Below, piece by piece: positions 1 to 7,442 of a DNA stretch of 15,275 nucleotides; the stretch's first letter is position 1, and every line of letters starts with the position of its first letter. The position numbers and the translations under genes are program-made. The stretch lies in assembly GCA_964585635.1 (NCBI GenBank), contig CAZPEV010000070.1:1-15275 (forward strand), read 5' to 3'. Origin of the DNA: CAZPEV01 sp964585635 (GTDB taxonomy: Bacteria; Zixibacteria; MSB-5A5; GN15; JAAZOE01). Under the pieces are notes generated by a model, which worked only from the letters and a program-made list of their open reading frames with translations, searched no databases and had not been told where the DNA came from.

Positions 1-1
1 G

Positions 2-904
2 AAGTATGTCGCCAAAGGGGGGCCGGACGGCGGCGATGGGGGTCGGGGAGGGAGCATCGTTGCCCGCGCCGACGTGAATATCAATACTCTGCTGGATTAC
101 CGTTACCGACCGTTCTACCAAGCGGAAAACGGGCAACCGGGAGCGGGAGCGCTCAAGTCGGGGCGGGACGGCCAGGATACGATTCTCCGCGTGCCGGTCG
201 GGACGGTCATCAAGAATCTGGAGACGAACGAAGTCCTGACCGACCTTGACCACCACGAAATGGAAGTCATCATCGCGCCCGGCGGCCGGGGGGGCAAAGG
301 AAATGACCATTTTAAGTCCCCGACCAACCAGACGCCGCGCGAGTGCACGCCGGGCCGGCCGGGTCTCCAATTGCGGCTGGCGCTGGAGTTGAAGCTTCTG
401 GCCGACGTCGGGCTGGTGGGATATCCGAACGCCGGCAAATCGACGCTTCTGGCGCGGGTCACCGCCGCCCGTCCCAAAATCGCCGAATATCCGTTTACGA
501 CGCTGATTCCGAATCTGGGGATTGTCAAGCTGGGGGATCACCGGACGCTGGTGATGGCCGATATTCCGGGGATTATCGAGGGGGCCAGCGAGGGAAAGGG
601 GCTGGGACTCCAATTTCTGAGGCATATTCAACGCTCGGCGCTGCTGCTGTTTCTAATCGATGGATACGGCGGCGAAATCGAGCAGACCTATGCCAATCTC
701 CAAAATGAACTGCACCGGTACGATCCGGAATTGGCCAATCGCGTTATCATCAAGGTGATCAACAAGATTGACATTATCGAGGGAGACGGGCTGGCGGATC
801 TGAGGCGGAATCATCCCGATTTTCTCTTTATCTCGGCTGTGACCGGCGAAGGGGTGGCGGAACTGCTGAACCATCTTGAGCGGGGCATGACCGAGAGAGC
901 ATGA
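2..904 (+). CDS. obg: Obg-family GTPase (CgtA), 5' end missing
   Basis: This is a large-ribosomal-subunit-associated GTPase of the Obg/CgtA family, involved in 50S maturation and stress/growth control. The reading frame is open from base 2, so the true start lies upstream; 300 residues are visible. The first ~125 residues are the glycine-rich Obg fold (KGGPDGGDGGRGG at the very start, then GRGGKGN and a TPGRPG segment). The G domain follows, with G1 GYPNAGKST at visible residues 140-148, switch I YPFTTL, G3 DIPGIIEGA, G4 NKID and G5 SAVTGEG. The protein stops about 20 residues after G5, so it lacks the variable C-terminal OCT extension found in B. subtilis Obg and the acidic tail of E. coli ObgE. 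Its stop overlaps the dprA start by 4 bases (ATGA), suggesting translational coupling. Identification is very secure. Confidence 0.97.
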   Translation, partial: KYVAKGGPDGGDGGRGGSIVARADVNINTLLDYRYRPFYQAENGQPGAGALKSGRDGQDTILRVPVGTVIKNLETNEVLTDLDHHEMEVIIAPGGRGGKGNDHFKSPTNQTPRECTPGRPGLQLRLALELKLLADVGLVGYPNAGKSTLLARVTAARPKIAEYPFTTLIPNLGIVKLGDHRTLVMADIPGIIEGASEGKGLGLQFLRHIQRSALLLFLIDGYGGEIEQTYANLQNELHRYDPELANRVIIKVINKIDIIEGDGLADLRRNHPDFLFISAVTGEGVAELLNHLERGMTERA

Positions 905-2001
905 CCATGGGCGATTCGGACACGACCGCCGTGGTGTTGGCGCTGGCCTCGGTCGGAAAAATCGGGCCGGTCAAGCTCAGGGCGATATTAAGCCAGGCGG
1001 CCCAGCCCACTGATATCCTCAATTGGACGATGGAGCAGTTCTGCGCCGTTCCCGGCATCCAGCGGGAACTGGCCGGGCGGATTATCCGCAAGCTTGATAT
1101 CGATTATGGCCGCCGCCTAATTGAATGGGCCGGGGAAAATGGACTCAGTATAGCCACCATCGTCGATTCCGACTATCCGGCCTCGTTGCGGGAGTTGTAT
1201 GATCCACCGCCGTTTCTGTTTGTGGCGGGGACGGTAATTACGGGCGACCAGAAAGCGGTGGCGATTGTCGGGTCCCGAAACGCGTCGGAGTACGGCCGGA
1301 CGACCGCATCCAAGCTGGCCGGGGAATTGTGCCGGTATGGGGTAACGGTCGTTTCCGGTCTGGCAATCGGGGTCGACACCGCCTCCCATCGCGGTGCGAT
1401 CGATGCCGGTGGGCGCACGATAGCCGTCCTGGGGTCGGGGATTGATGTCATCTATCCCCCCGAGAACAAGGGGCTGTACCGGCAGATTCCGGATCATGGG
1501 GCGGTTATTTCGGAGTTTTTCCCCGGCGTCGAGCCCAGCCCGGGTCATTTTCCACGCCGCAACCGGATCATCGCCGGTTTGGTTCAGGCGGTGGTGGTGG
1601 TTGAAGCCGGGACCAAATCCGGGGCGCTGGTGACGGCCGATATCGCCGTGTCGCAGGGGAAACAGCTGTTTGCCGTACCGGGAAACCTTGGTTCACGGAT
1701 GTCGAAAGGGACCAACGAATTGATCAAATCGGGGGCGAATCTTCTGACCTCGATCGAGGATATATTTTCATTATTGCCGCAATTGAAAAATGATTATATT
1801 GCGCCAGTGAAAGCGGCTGCGGAGGACCTGAGCGAGGGCGAACAGGTGATTTATAACTGTTTATCCGACAAGCCGTTGCAGCTTGACGCGCTGGTCCGTT
1901 TGAGTGGTCTGTCGGTCAGCGGCGTCAGCTCCTATCTGCTCAGTCTTGAGTTGCGCGGCTGTGCTCGACAGCTATCGGGTAAACGGTTCATCGCGGTATG
2001 A
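901..2001 (+). CDS. dprA: DNA-processing protein DprA (Smf)
   Basis: DprA binds incoming single-stranded DNA and loads RecA during natural transformation; it is also widely conserved outside competent bacteria. The 366-residue length is normal. Residues ~1-70 form a small helical/HhH-like N-terminal region (IGPVKLRAIL, then CAVPGIQRELAGRI). The Rossmann-type DprA core follows, with the diagnostic AIVGSRNASEYG, VSGLAIGVDTASHRGA, AVLGSGIDVIYPPEN, FPRRNRIIAGL, VVVEAGTKSGALVTA and AVPGN motifs. The last ~60 residues look like the winged-helix DML1-type C-terminal domain. ATG at 901 is preferred because it overlaps the obg stop by 4 bases with a purine-rich GAGAGA just upstream; ATG at 907 is an alternative giving a protein two residues shorter. 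No other competence genes are in the window, so transformability cannot be inferred. Confidence 0.97.
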   Translation: MTMGDSDTTAVVLALASVGKIGPVKLRAILSQAAQPTDILNWTMEQFCAVPGIQRELAGRIIRKLDIDYGRRLIEWAGENGLSIATIVDSDYPASLRELYDPPPFLFVAGTVITGDQKAVAIVGSRNASEYGRTTASKLAGELCRYGVTVVSGLAIGVDTASHRGAIDAGGRTIAVLGSGIDVIYPPENKGLYRQIPDHGAVISEFFPGVEPSPGHFPRRNRIIAGLVQAVVVVEAGTKSGALVTADIAVSQGKQLFAVPGNLGSRMSKGTNELIKSGANLLTSIEDIFSLLPQLKNDYIAPVKAAAEDLSEGEQVIYNCLSDKPLQLDALVRLSGLSVSGVSSYLLSLELRGCARQLSGKRFIAV

Positions 2002-2002
2002 C

Positions 2003-2272
2003 ATGGTCGAAAAAGTAATCACCGTAACCAACAAATTAGGTCTTCATGCGCGTCCATCGGCCAAGGTGGTTCAGACGGCCACCCAGTTCAAGTCGGAGGT
2101 TTCGCTGTCCAAAGGGACCATGACCATCAACGCCAAATCGATGCTGGGGGTCATGGCGCTGGCGGCCGAGTGCGGCTCGGAATTGATTCTACGGGTTGAG
2201 GGGGAAGACGAAAAGGAAGCGGCCAGGGAAATCATCAGGCTGTTCAAAGAGCAGTTCAAGGATGCCTATTGA
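2003..2272 (+). CDS. ptsH: Phosphocarrier protein HPr
   Basis: HPr is the small cytoplasmic phosphocarrier that takes phosphate from enzyme I and passes it to EIIA domains or regulatory targets. The product is 89 residues, typical for the family. The active-site motif LGLHARPSAK puts the phosphoacceptor at His15, and NAKSMLGVM puts the regulatory serine at Ser46, the site used by HPr kinase/phosphorylase in Firmicutes and many proteobacteria. The frame is open further upstream (from 1904), but that stretch lies inside dprA and ATG 2003 gives the exact family N-terminus. The start is one base after the dprA stop and has no convincing Shine-Dalgarno, so translation probably depends on reinitiation after dprA. 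Enzyme I is the next gene, 69 bases downstream. Confidence 0.96.
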   Translation: MVEKVITVTNKLGLHARPSAKVVQTATQFKSEVSLSKGTMTINAKSMLGVMALAAECGSELILRVEGEDEKEAAREIIRLFKEQFKDAY

Positions 2273-2341
2273 GAAGATGGATCGGCTCATCCCGGAAATC
2301 GGGCAGGGGAGATGATCCTCAAACCAGCGGTGGAATAACGT

Positions 2342-4120
2342 ATGCCAAGACATAATATTGTTGTCAAAGGGATACCGGTCTCGGGCGGGGTGGCGATGGG
2401 GGAAGTACAGGTGCTGCGCGACCCCATGTTCCAGATTGTTCGGCGGGCGGTGCCGGCGTCGGGGACAAAGGCCGAGATCGATCGCCTGGAGCAGGCGTCG
2501 CAGCAGGTAATCGCTGAGCTTCAGGCCTCCCGAAACCGAGCCCTGAAGACCATTGGCGAGCAGGGAACGAAAGTCTTTGAGGCTCAGATCATGATTGCCT
2601 CCGATCCGCAATTCTCGACGACGGTGACGGAGCGCATAGCCCGCGATCGCGTCAATGCCGAGTATGCCTATCAAGAGGAAATGGCCGTCACGCTTGACCG
2701 CCTTCAAAAATCCAAAGATCCCTACCTGAGACAGATGGTTCACGACATAGGCTCGGTGTCCGACCGGGTATTGGCCATTCTGACCGGAGTCGGCGACCGC
2801 AACAAGAATGGATTCGACTCGCCGACGGTTTTGGTGGGGCGAATCTTCAGCCCCGGGCAGATCATGGCCTACGCCAAGCGGAATGTGGTCGGTTTTCTGA
2901 CCGAAGAAGGCGGTCCGACCTCGCACATGGGGCTGATCATTCGCGCCTTGGGAATACCGTCGGTCATGGGAGAGTTCGGTATCGGCGAGAGCCTGGTCAC
3001 CGGTATGCAAGTGATGGTCGACGGCAACCATGGGGAAGTGATAATCAACCCCGACCAGGAGACTTGGCGTAGTTATCGTCGTCTCCGACATCGGAAGCTG
3101 GCGCAACCGTTTGCGGTTCTTCTTAACACGGATAAAATCGAACCGATCTGCCAGGACGGCCGCGCGGTGAAACTGGCCGCCAATCTGGAGTTCCCCGGAT
3201 CGCTCGATGACCACCTGGCCCGACTGGGGATCGGCGTCGGGCTGTATCGGACGGAATTTCTCTATTTCGCCCGGCAGTCGTTCCCCGACGAGGATGAGCA
3301 GTACGATATCTATTCCGCCATTGCGCGGCGCTTCAAGCCGCTGCCGGTGACGCTGCGCACCTTTGACCTGGGGGGCGACAAGTATGCCGGCGAATTCGGC
3401 GCCGTTCATGAGGACAATCCCGCGCTGGGATGGCGCGGCATTCGCGTTTCGCTGGACGCTCCCCGGCTATTCAAGAGCCAGCTTCGGGCGATGTTGCGCG
3501 CCTCGGCGGAGGGGAACGTGCGCATCCTGCTGCCGATGGTTTCCGACGTCACCGAAGTGGAGGAAACGATAAATCTCATTCAAAAACTGAAGCGGGAATT
3601 GCGTCGGGCCAAGACGCCCATTGGTGACACCGTCCCCGTCGGGGTGATGATTGAGATTCCCTCGGCGGCGATGTCGGCCGATTATCTGGCGGAAAAGTCC
3701 GACTTCTTGTCCATCGGAACCAATGATTTGATTCAATACACCATGGCGGCGGACCGCAGCAATCATCGTGTGGCGCGGTATTACATGGAGCATCATCCGG
3801 CGGTTTTCAAGCTGATTCAGATGACGATTATGGCGGCCCACAATAACGGCATCCCGGTGACGGTTTGCGGCGAGATGGCCGGGTCGCGGTTGATGGCGCC
3901 GCTTCTGGTGGGTATGGGGGTCGATGAGCTTTCCATGAATCCGACGCAGTTGCCGGTCATCGCCGATTGGGTGTCGCGCTTCAGATATGTCGACGCCAAG
4001 CGTTTTGCCTCGCGCGTGTTGCGGCTCACCACGGCGGATAAGACCGCGCGAGCCCTGAAAGAAGCGTACGATTATTGCCGGCAGCAGAAAAGGGGGGACT
4101 GGAAGCATGGGCAGTCTTGA
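2342..4120 (+). CDS. ptsI: Phosphoenolpyruvate-protein phosphotransferase, PTS enzyme I
   Basis: Enzyme I transfers phosphate from PEP to a histidine and then to HPr. The 592-residue length fits the family (~575). The N-terminal HPr-binding and phosphohistidine domains come first; the swivelling-domain motif GGPTSHMGLIIRALGIPS contains active His195. The TIM-barrel PEP-binding domain carries YRTEFLY (Arg303), RTFDLGGDK (Arg339), GWRGIRVSLD, SIGTNDLIQY and catalytic Cys509 in VTVCGEMAGS, all as in E. coli enzyme I. The proline in GGPTSH, where enteric EI has Arg, resembles PtsP/PEP-synthase-like versions, but no N-terminal GAF domain is present, so this is a plain EI. ATG 2342 is preceded by GGTGGA at about the right distance. 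Its 3' end overlaps the next gene by 14 bases. Adjacent HPr supports the call; no EII genes are visible. Confidence 0.96.
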   Translation: MPRHNIVVKGIPVSGGVAMGEVQVLRDPMFQIVRRAVPASGTKAEIDRLEQASQQVIAELQASRNRALKTIGEQGTKVFEAQIMIASDPQFSTTVTERIARDRVNAEYAYQEEMAVTLDRLQKSKDPYLRQMVHDIGSVSDRVLAILTGVGDRNKNGFDSPTVLVGRIFSPGQIMAYAKRNVVGFLTEEGGPTSHMGLIIRALGIPSVMGEFGIGESLVTGMQVMVDGNHGEVIINPDQETWRSYRRLRHRKLAQPFAVLLNTDKIEPICQDGRAVKLAANLEFPGSLDDHLARLGIGVGLYRTEFLYFARQSFPDEDEQYDIYSAIARRFKPLPVTLRTFDLGGDKYAGEFGAVHEDNPALGWRGIRVSLDAPRLFKSQLRAMLRASAEGNVRILLPMVSDVTEVEETINLIQKLKRELRRAKTPIGDTVPVGVMIEIPSAAMSADYLAEKSDFLSIGTNDLIQYTMAADRSNHRVARYYMEHHPAVFKLIQMTIMAAHNNGIPVTVCGEMAGSRLMAPLLVGMGVDELSMNPTQLPVIADWVSRFRYVDAKRFASRVLRLTTADKTARALKEAYDYCRQQKRGDWKHGQS

Positions 4121-5189
4121 TCGGCTGGAATTGCTGCATTCGCTTGACCCGGGCGATATGTACGGCGCCATCGCGTCGTTCCCCGAGCAGCTTCGTCGGG
4201 CGACCGCGATCGGCCGGGCCCTGGCGGTAAATCCGGCCGCATATCATTCGCTCGACAGCATCGTTATCTGTGGAATGGGCGGATCGGCCATCGGCGGCGA
4301 TCTGGCGCGATCACTCTTGCAGGATACGTTACGTCTTCCGATGACCATCTGTCGCGACTATACCTTGCCGGCTTTTGCCGGTCCCCACACGCTGGTTATC
4401 GGATCGTCGTATTCCGGCAACACGGAAGAAACCCTAAGCGCCGTGGCGCAGGCGATCAAGCGCCGTTGCCCCATGTTCGTGATGACTACCGGCGGCAGGC
4501 TGGGGGAGATCGCCGAGGCCGAAAAGATTCCCAGGGTGTTGTTGCCCTCGGGCCTTCAGCCGCGCGCGGCGCTGGGATATTCCGTTGTCCCGCTGCTGCT
4601 GTTTTTGCAGACAATCGGGCAGGCGGACCATTCGCCCGAGACATTCCTGGCGCTGGCCGACTTTCTGGAGAGCCGGATTCCACAGTTGGCGCGTGAGGCC
4701 CCCTCGGAGCAGAACCCTGCCAAGCAGTTGGCGCTGCGCCTCTATGGCCGGGTGCCGATCATCTATTCCGGTCCGTCGCTGACCGATGCCGCCGCCACCC
4801 GCATCAAGGGCCAGATCTGCGAAAACGCCAAGATGCTGGCCTTCGCCAATCAATTCCCGGAATTCAATCACAACGAACTGGTGGGGTGGAGGATGGTCCC
4901 GGCGTCTCGTGAGTCCCTGCGGGTGATGATTCTCCGCGACCGCGACGACCATCCCCGGGTGGCGGCGCGAATGGATATCGTCAAGGGGATGATCGAGAAG
5001 CAGCAGGTCGAGGTGGTGGAAATATACACCGACGGGCAATCGCGATTGGAGCGGCTGTTTTCCCTCATTCAACTGGGCGACTTTGTCAGCTACTACCTGG
5101 CTATCCTCAATAAAGTCGACCCCACGCCGGTGGAGCCGATCGAATTTCTCAAGGGGGAGTTGGCGATCATCCCGCTTTGTCCCGACTGA
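4107..5189 (+). CDS. Bifunctional phosphoglucose/phosphomannose isomerase
   Basis: This enzyme interconverts glucose-6-phosphate or mannose-6-phosphate with fructose-6-phosphate. It belongs to the SIS-fold family first characterised in archaea (Pyrobaculum, Aeropyrum, Thermoplasma) and distinct from E. coli Pgi. The 360-residue protein has a first SIS domain with VICGMGGSAIGGDLA from residue 53 and GSSYSGNTEETL, then the C-terminal bact-PGI_C domain. Residues Glu239 (in QICENAK), His255 (in FNHNELVGW) and Lys336 (in LNKVDPTPVEPIEFL) match the family's catalytic Glu/His/Lys set; the Glu-His spacing of 16 equals that of the Pyrobaculum enzyme. The start lies inside ptsI (14-base overlap) and is preceded by AAAAGGGGGGA, a plausible ribosome site. 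Co-location with ptsH/ptsI links hexose phosphate isomerisation with the phosphorelay; whether both activities are real needs assay. Confidence 0.93.
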   Translation: MGSLDRLELLHSLDPGDMYGAIASFPEQLRRATAIGRALAVNPAAYHSLDSIVICGMGGSAIGGDLARSLLQDTLRLPMTICRDYTLPAFAGPHTLVIGSSYSGNTEETLSAVAQAIKRRCPMFVMTTGGRLGEIAEAEKIPRVLLPSGLQPRAALGYSVVPLLLFLQTIGQADHSPETFLALADFLESRIPQLAREAPSEQNPAKQLALRLYGRVPIIYSGPSLTDAAATRIKGQICENAKMLAFANQFPEFNHNELVGWRMVPASRESLRVMILRDRDDHPRVAARMDIVKGMIEKQQVEVVEIYTDGQSRLERLFSLIQLGDFVSYYLAILNKVDPTPVEPIEFLKGELAIIPLCPD

Positions 5190-5219
5190 TCGACGGCGAG
5201 ACCGCCGTATGGGGCGGCC

Positions 5220-5324
5220 ATGACAACCATTTCTCCGGATCGGGGGAGGCCCGGCAGCGGCCCCGGTCGTCTTGAAAGTCACGGTGTGAAGAAATCCGGA
5301 AAGCAGGATAAGGAGGAAGCATGA
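5220..5324 (+). CDS. Possible 34-residue small ORF (uncertain)
   Basis: An ATG at 5220 opens a 34-codon frame rich in Gly, Pro, Lys and Arg that ends at a TGA overlapping the next gene's ATG by four bases (ATGA, 5321-5324). The same frame is also open all the way back to the preceding isomerase stop at 5187-5189. There is no clear ribosome site (GGGGCGGCC upstream), no hydrophobic segment and no recognisable family. It could be a coupled leader peptide or a chance open frame in GC-rich spacer DNA; the second is more likely. Confidence 0.15.
   Translation: MTTISPDRGRPGSGPGRLESHGVKKSGKQDKEEA
5311..5316 (+). promoter_or_regulatory. Strong Shine-Dalgarno AGGAGG
   Basis: A full consensus AGGAGG sits 4 bases before ATG 5321, within AAGGAGGAAGC. 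It is the best ribosome site in the window, in contrast to most other genes here, which have weak sites or start inside the previous gene. It fixes the start of the CxxC protein and suggests high translation. Confidence 0.75.
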
Positions 5325-5668
5325 GTGATCGATTGGCGGAATTTCGCCGTACGCGAGAAGCCCTGAACGCCAAGATTCTGGCTCGCGAGAATGTGAATAT
5401 CAAGCGCTTCTTCGGCATTGACGGCGCCGTCTATCGGGCCGGGGCGCTGGATGGTAAGACCAAAGAGCTTCTGGGGCTGGTGGCATCGACCGTGCTGAGG
5501 TGCGACGACTGCATCACTTACCATCTTATCCGATGCGCCGAGGAGGGGGTCGCCGACGCCGAAATGGACGAAGCGCTGGCGGTGGCGCTGACGGTCGGCG
5601 GTTCCATCACGATCCCGCACCTGCGGCGCGCCTACGATCTCTGGGATGAGTTGCACCCGGGCGCCTGA
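5321..5668 (+). CDS. Carboxymuconolactone decarboxylase / AhpD-like family protein
   Basis: This 115-residue protein belongs to the AhpD/CMD superfamily of small all-alpha proteins. Members with a CxxC-xxx-H motif act as thiol oxidoreductases such as alkylhydroperoxidases, while others are decarboxylases. The motif RCDDCITYHL gives Cys61, Cys64 and His68, so a redox or peroxide-reducing role is more likely than decarboxylation. The C-terminal half (DEALAVALTVGGSITIPHLRRAYDLWDEL) is typical of the family. The start is fixed by the strong AGGAGG. It stands apart from the preceding operon by 131 bases with no visible terminator. Its physiological substrate cannot be read from the sequence. Confidence 0.88.
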   Translation: MSDRLAEFRRTREALNAKILARENVNIKRFFGIDGAVYRAGALDGKTKELLGLVASTVLRCDDCITYHLIRCAEEGVADAEMDEALAVALTVGGSITIPHLRRAYDLWDELHPGA

Positions 5669-5694
5669 CGACGAGAGGCGCGCGGAGATTTCTA

Positions 5695-5723
5695 TTGAAT
5701 TATCCCGCTTAAACCGGTATTAT
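5695..5723 (+). promoter_or_regulatory. Putative sigma70-type promoter of the ECF sigma operon
   Basis: TTGAAT (5695-5700) and TATTAT (5718-5723) are separated by exactly 17 bases, matching 4/6 and 5/6 of the -35 and -10 consensus. It lies in an AT-rich patch inside otherwise GC-rich spacer. Transcription would start near 5730, leaving a leader of about 50 bases before the TTG start at 5783. It reads as a housekeeping promoter, not an ECF-type (GGAAC/CGTC-like) one, so autoregulation by the ECF factor is not evident. Confidence 0.55.
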
Positions 5724-5782
5724 GGCTCCCGCCGTGAAACCATCCGATGACCCGGTCGTAGGGAAGGGTAAGGGCAGAGAGT

Positions 5783-6349
5783 TTGCCTGAAGTTGACGAG
5801 CAATTGATAAAGGATGCCCTGAAAGGCGATCAGCGGGCCTACCGGGACCTGGTCGCCCGGCATCAGGCAACGGTGTTTCATATTATCTTCCGAATCGTCC
5901 GGGACAAGGAATTGGCCGATGATTTGGTTCAGGAAACGTTCATGAAGGCGTTCAGTTCCTTGAAGACATATCGGGCGGAGTATCGGTTTTCCACCTGGCT
6001 GTACAAAATCGCCGCCAATTCATCGATCGACCACTTGCGGAAGAAGCGGATTCGGGCCCTGTCGTTGGACAATCCGGTGGAGACGGCGGACGGTCAGGTC
6101 GGCTTCGAGATCCCCGACTATTCTTATCATCCGGAGGAAGAGATGGTTCGCCGTGAGCAGGCGGTTTCGATCGAGGATGCCATCGAGTCTCTTCCCGAAA
6201 AATATCGTCGCGTGATCGTTGCCCGGCATCGGGAGGAGAAGTCGTACGAGGACATTGCTCGGGAGCTTCACGTTCCGGTCGGGACGGTGAAGGCGCGGAT
6301 TTTCCGCGCCCGCGAACTGCTGAAGAAGAAACTCCGGGGAATTCGGTAA
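5783..6349 (+). CDS. RNA polymerase ECF (sigma-24/RpoE-type) sigma factor
   Basis: This 188-residue protein directs RNA polymerase to a specific set of promoters, usually in response to envelope stress. Region 2 spans residues ~20-90 (VARHQATVFHIIFRIV, DKELADDLVQETFMKAF, FSTWLYKIAANSSIDHLRKKR). After a linker, region 4 spans ~130-185 (SLPEKYRRVIVARHREEKSYEDIARELHVPVGTVKARIFRARELL). The start is TTG 5783: an in-frame TAG at 5759-5761 lies just upstream and there is no ATG or GTG between, while AGGGCAGAGAG sits in front. A rare start codon may keep its level low. It leads a run of three exported envelope proteins, with 7 bases to the next gene. No zinc-finger or RseA-like anti-sigma follows, which is unusual for this class. 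Confidence 0.95.
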   Translation: MPEVDEQLIKDALKGDQRAYRDLVARHQATVFHIIFRIVRDKELADDLVQETFMKAFSSLKTYRAEYRFSTWLYKIAANSSIDHLRKKRIRALSLDNPVETADGQVGFEIPDYSYHPEEEMVRREQAVSIEDAIESLPEKYRRVIVARHREEKSYEDIARELHVPVGTVKARIFRARELLKKKLRGIR

Positions 6350-6356
6350 GCGCGGG

Positions 6357-7433
6357 ATGATGACGGCCTATTGGCACAGAATCGGACTGACGGCTGCTTT
6401 GCTGGTATGGGCGGCCGGAACGCCGGCCAAGACCTACCAATATGAGTTTCATAAAACGGTCGCAGTCGAACAGCCGCTGGAGGTAACGGTGGCCGATCTG
6501 CCGGGCGATATTACCGTTACCATCGGGGATCAGGAGCAGGTCACAATCGATGCCACCAAAGCGGTCGAGGCCGAAAGCGAAGGGGAGGCGGCCCTGATCG
6601 CCGACCAGATGCAGATCAAGGTGACCTCCACCGGCCGGCATCTGACGGTGCGGCCGGAACTGCAGCGCATCAAATCCAAACCGGCCGGTTTCTGGGAGAA
6701 GATTTTGGGGAAATCGGGCGAGCCGTCGCCCGGGTCGGTGACCGTCACGATGGCGGTTCCGCCCGATTGCCATATCACCATCGACAATGCCTCGGGAGAC
6801 GTCAGCCTCACCGGCCTGCACGGACGCCAGACGGTGGCGACCGGATCGGGCGACGTGACGATCAAGGACATCATCGGCGATATTCGGGTCACGACCTTGT
6901 CCGGCAAGATAGCGCTGGACAACATTGACGGTCCGGTTTGGATTCGCTCGGACGGCGCCGATATCACGCTGTCTTCGATGACCTGCGATCTGGAGATCGA
7001 AAACGGTTCCGGCGCGGTAGTCGGCCGGAATATTTCGGGCGACCTGGTCGTGGCGCAGAGGTCGGGTCCGGTGCGGGTGGAGCAGCTTGACGGCGACATC
7101 CGGATTCGATCGACCTCGGGAGCCATAACGGTGGATCAGCAGTCGGGCGCGGTTGACATTGCCAATGAAGCGGGCGACATTGCCATCCGGACGGAGTTGC
7201 AGTCAGCCAAGGATTACACCGTGGAGACGAAAAGGGGGGCGATAGACTTTACCATGCCGCAGTCATCCGGGGGCAGGATTCACATCGAGGCGGGTTCCGG
7301 CAAAATCGACGCCCAGGTGCCGATTGCGCTGGATACCTTTGAGCGGACCAAGATATCGGGGATCTTCGGCGCCGGAGGCCCCAGAATCACGCTGTCGACC
7401 GTATCGGGATCGGTGCGGTTGGCCGAGTACTAG
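6357..7433 (+). CDS. Exported DUF4097-like beta-helix protein
   Basis: The 358-residue protein begins with a signal peptide (hydrophobic core LTAALLVWAAG, likely cleavage near GTPA-K), so it is exported. From about residue 145 to 300 it is built of short repeats of roughly 17-22 residues, each opening with a Ser-Gly/Asp-Gly/Ala-Gly turn followed by a short alternating beta strand (SGDVTIKDIIGDI, SGKIALDNIDG, SGAVVGRNISGDL, SGPVRVEQLDGDI, SGAITVDQQSGAV, AGDIAIRTEL). This is the pattern of DUF4097/putative adhesin-type single-stranded beta helices. A non-repetitive beta domain precedes it (residues ~25-140). No catalytic motif or membrane anchor after the signal is seen. Genes of this family often sit next to ECF or LytTR regulators, and here it is 7 bases behind the ECF sigma factor; a sensing or envelope-scaffold role is inference. 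ATG 6357 and 6360 are both possible starts. Confidence 0.8.
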   Translation: MMTAYWHRIGLTAALLVWAAGTPAKTYQYEFHKTVAVEQPLEVTVADLPGDITVTIGDQEQVTIDATKAVEAESEGEAALIADQMQIKVTSTGRHLTVRPELQRIKSKPAGFWEKILGKSGEPSPGSVTVTMAVPPDCHITIDNASGDVSLTGLHGRQTVATGSGDVTIKDIIGDIRVTTLSGKIALDNIDGPVWIRSDGADITLSSMTCDLEIENGSGAVVGRNISGDLVVAQRSGPVRVEQLDGDIRIRSTSGAITVDQQSGAVDIANEAGDIAIRTELQSAKDYTVETKRGAIDFTMPQSSGGRIHIEAGSGKIDAQVPIALDTFERTKISGIFGAGGPRITLSTVSGSVRLAEY

Positions 7434-7442
7434 AATGAACCT

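Noticed and set aside
1766..1800. AT-rich patch inside dprA resembling a promoter for ptsH (TTGCCG with TATTGC, 17 bases apart)
   Set aside because: The -10 matches only 3/6 and the patch encodes conserved DprA linker; too weak to report as a promoter.
1904..2002. Long N-terminal extension of HPr
   Set aside because: The stretch overlaps dprA coding sequence and the peptide has no relation to HPr; ATG 2003 gives the canonical N-terminus with His15.
2312..2338. Eight-codon ORF between ptsH and ptsI, in the ptsI frame
   Set aside because: The purine-rich AGGGGAG directly abuts its ATG, too close to work as a ribosome site, and there is no attenuator structure.
2189..3409. 406-codon open frame on the minus strand across ptsI
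   Set aside because: It is a shadow of the GC-rich ptsI codons, has no recognisable motifs, and EI is clearly coded on the + strand.
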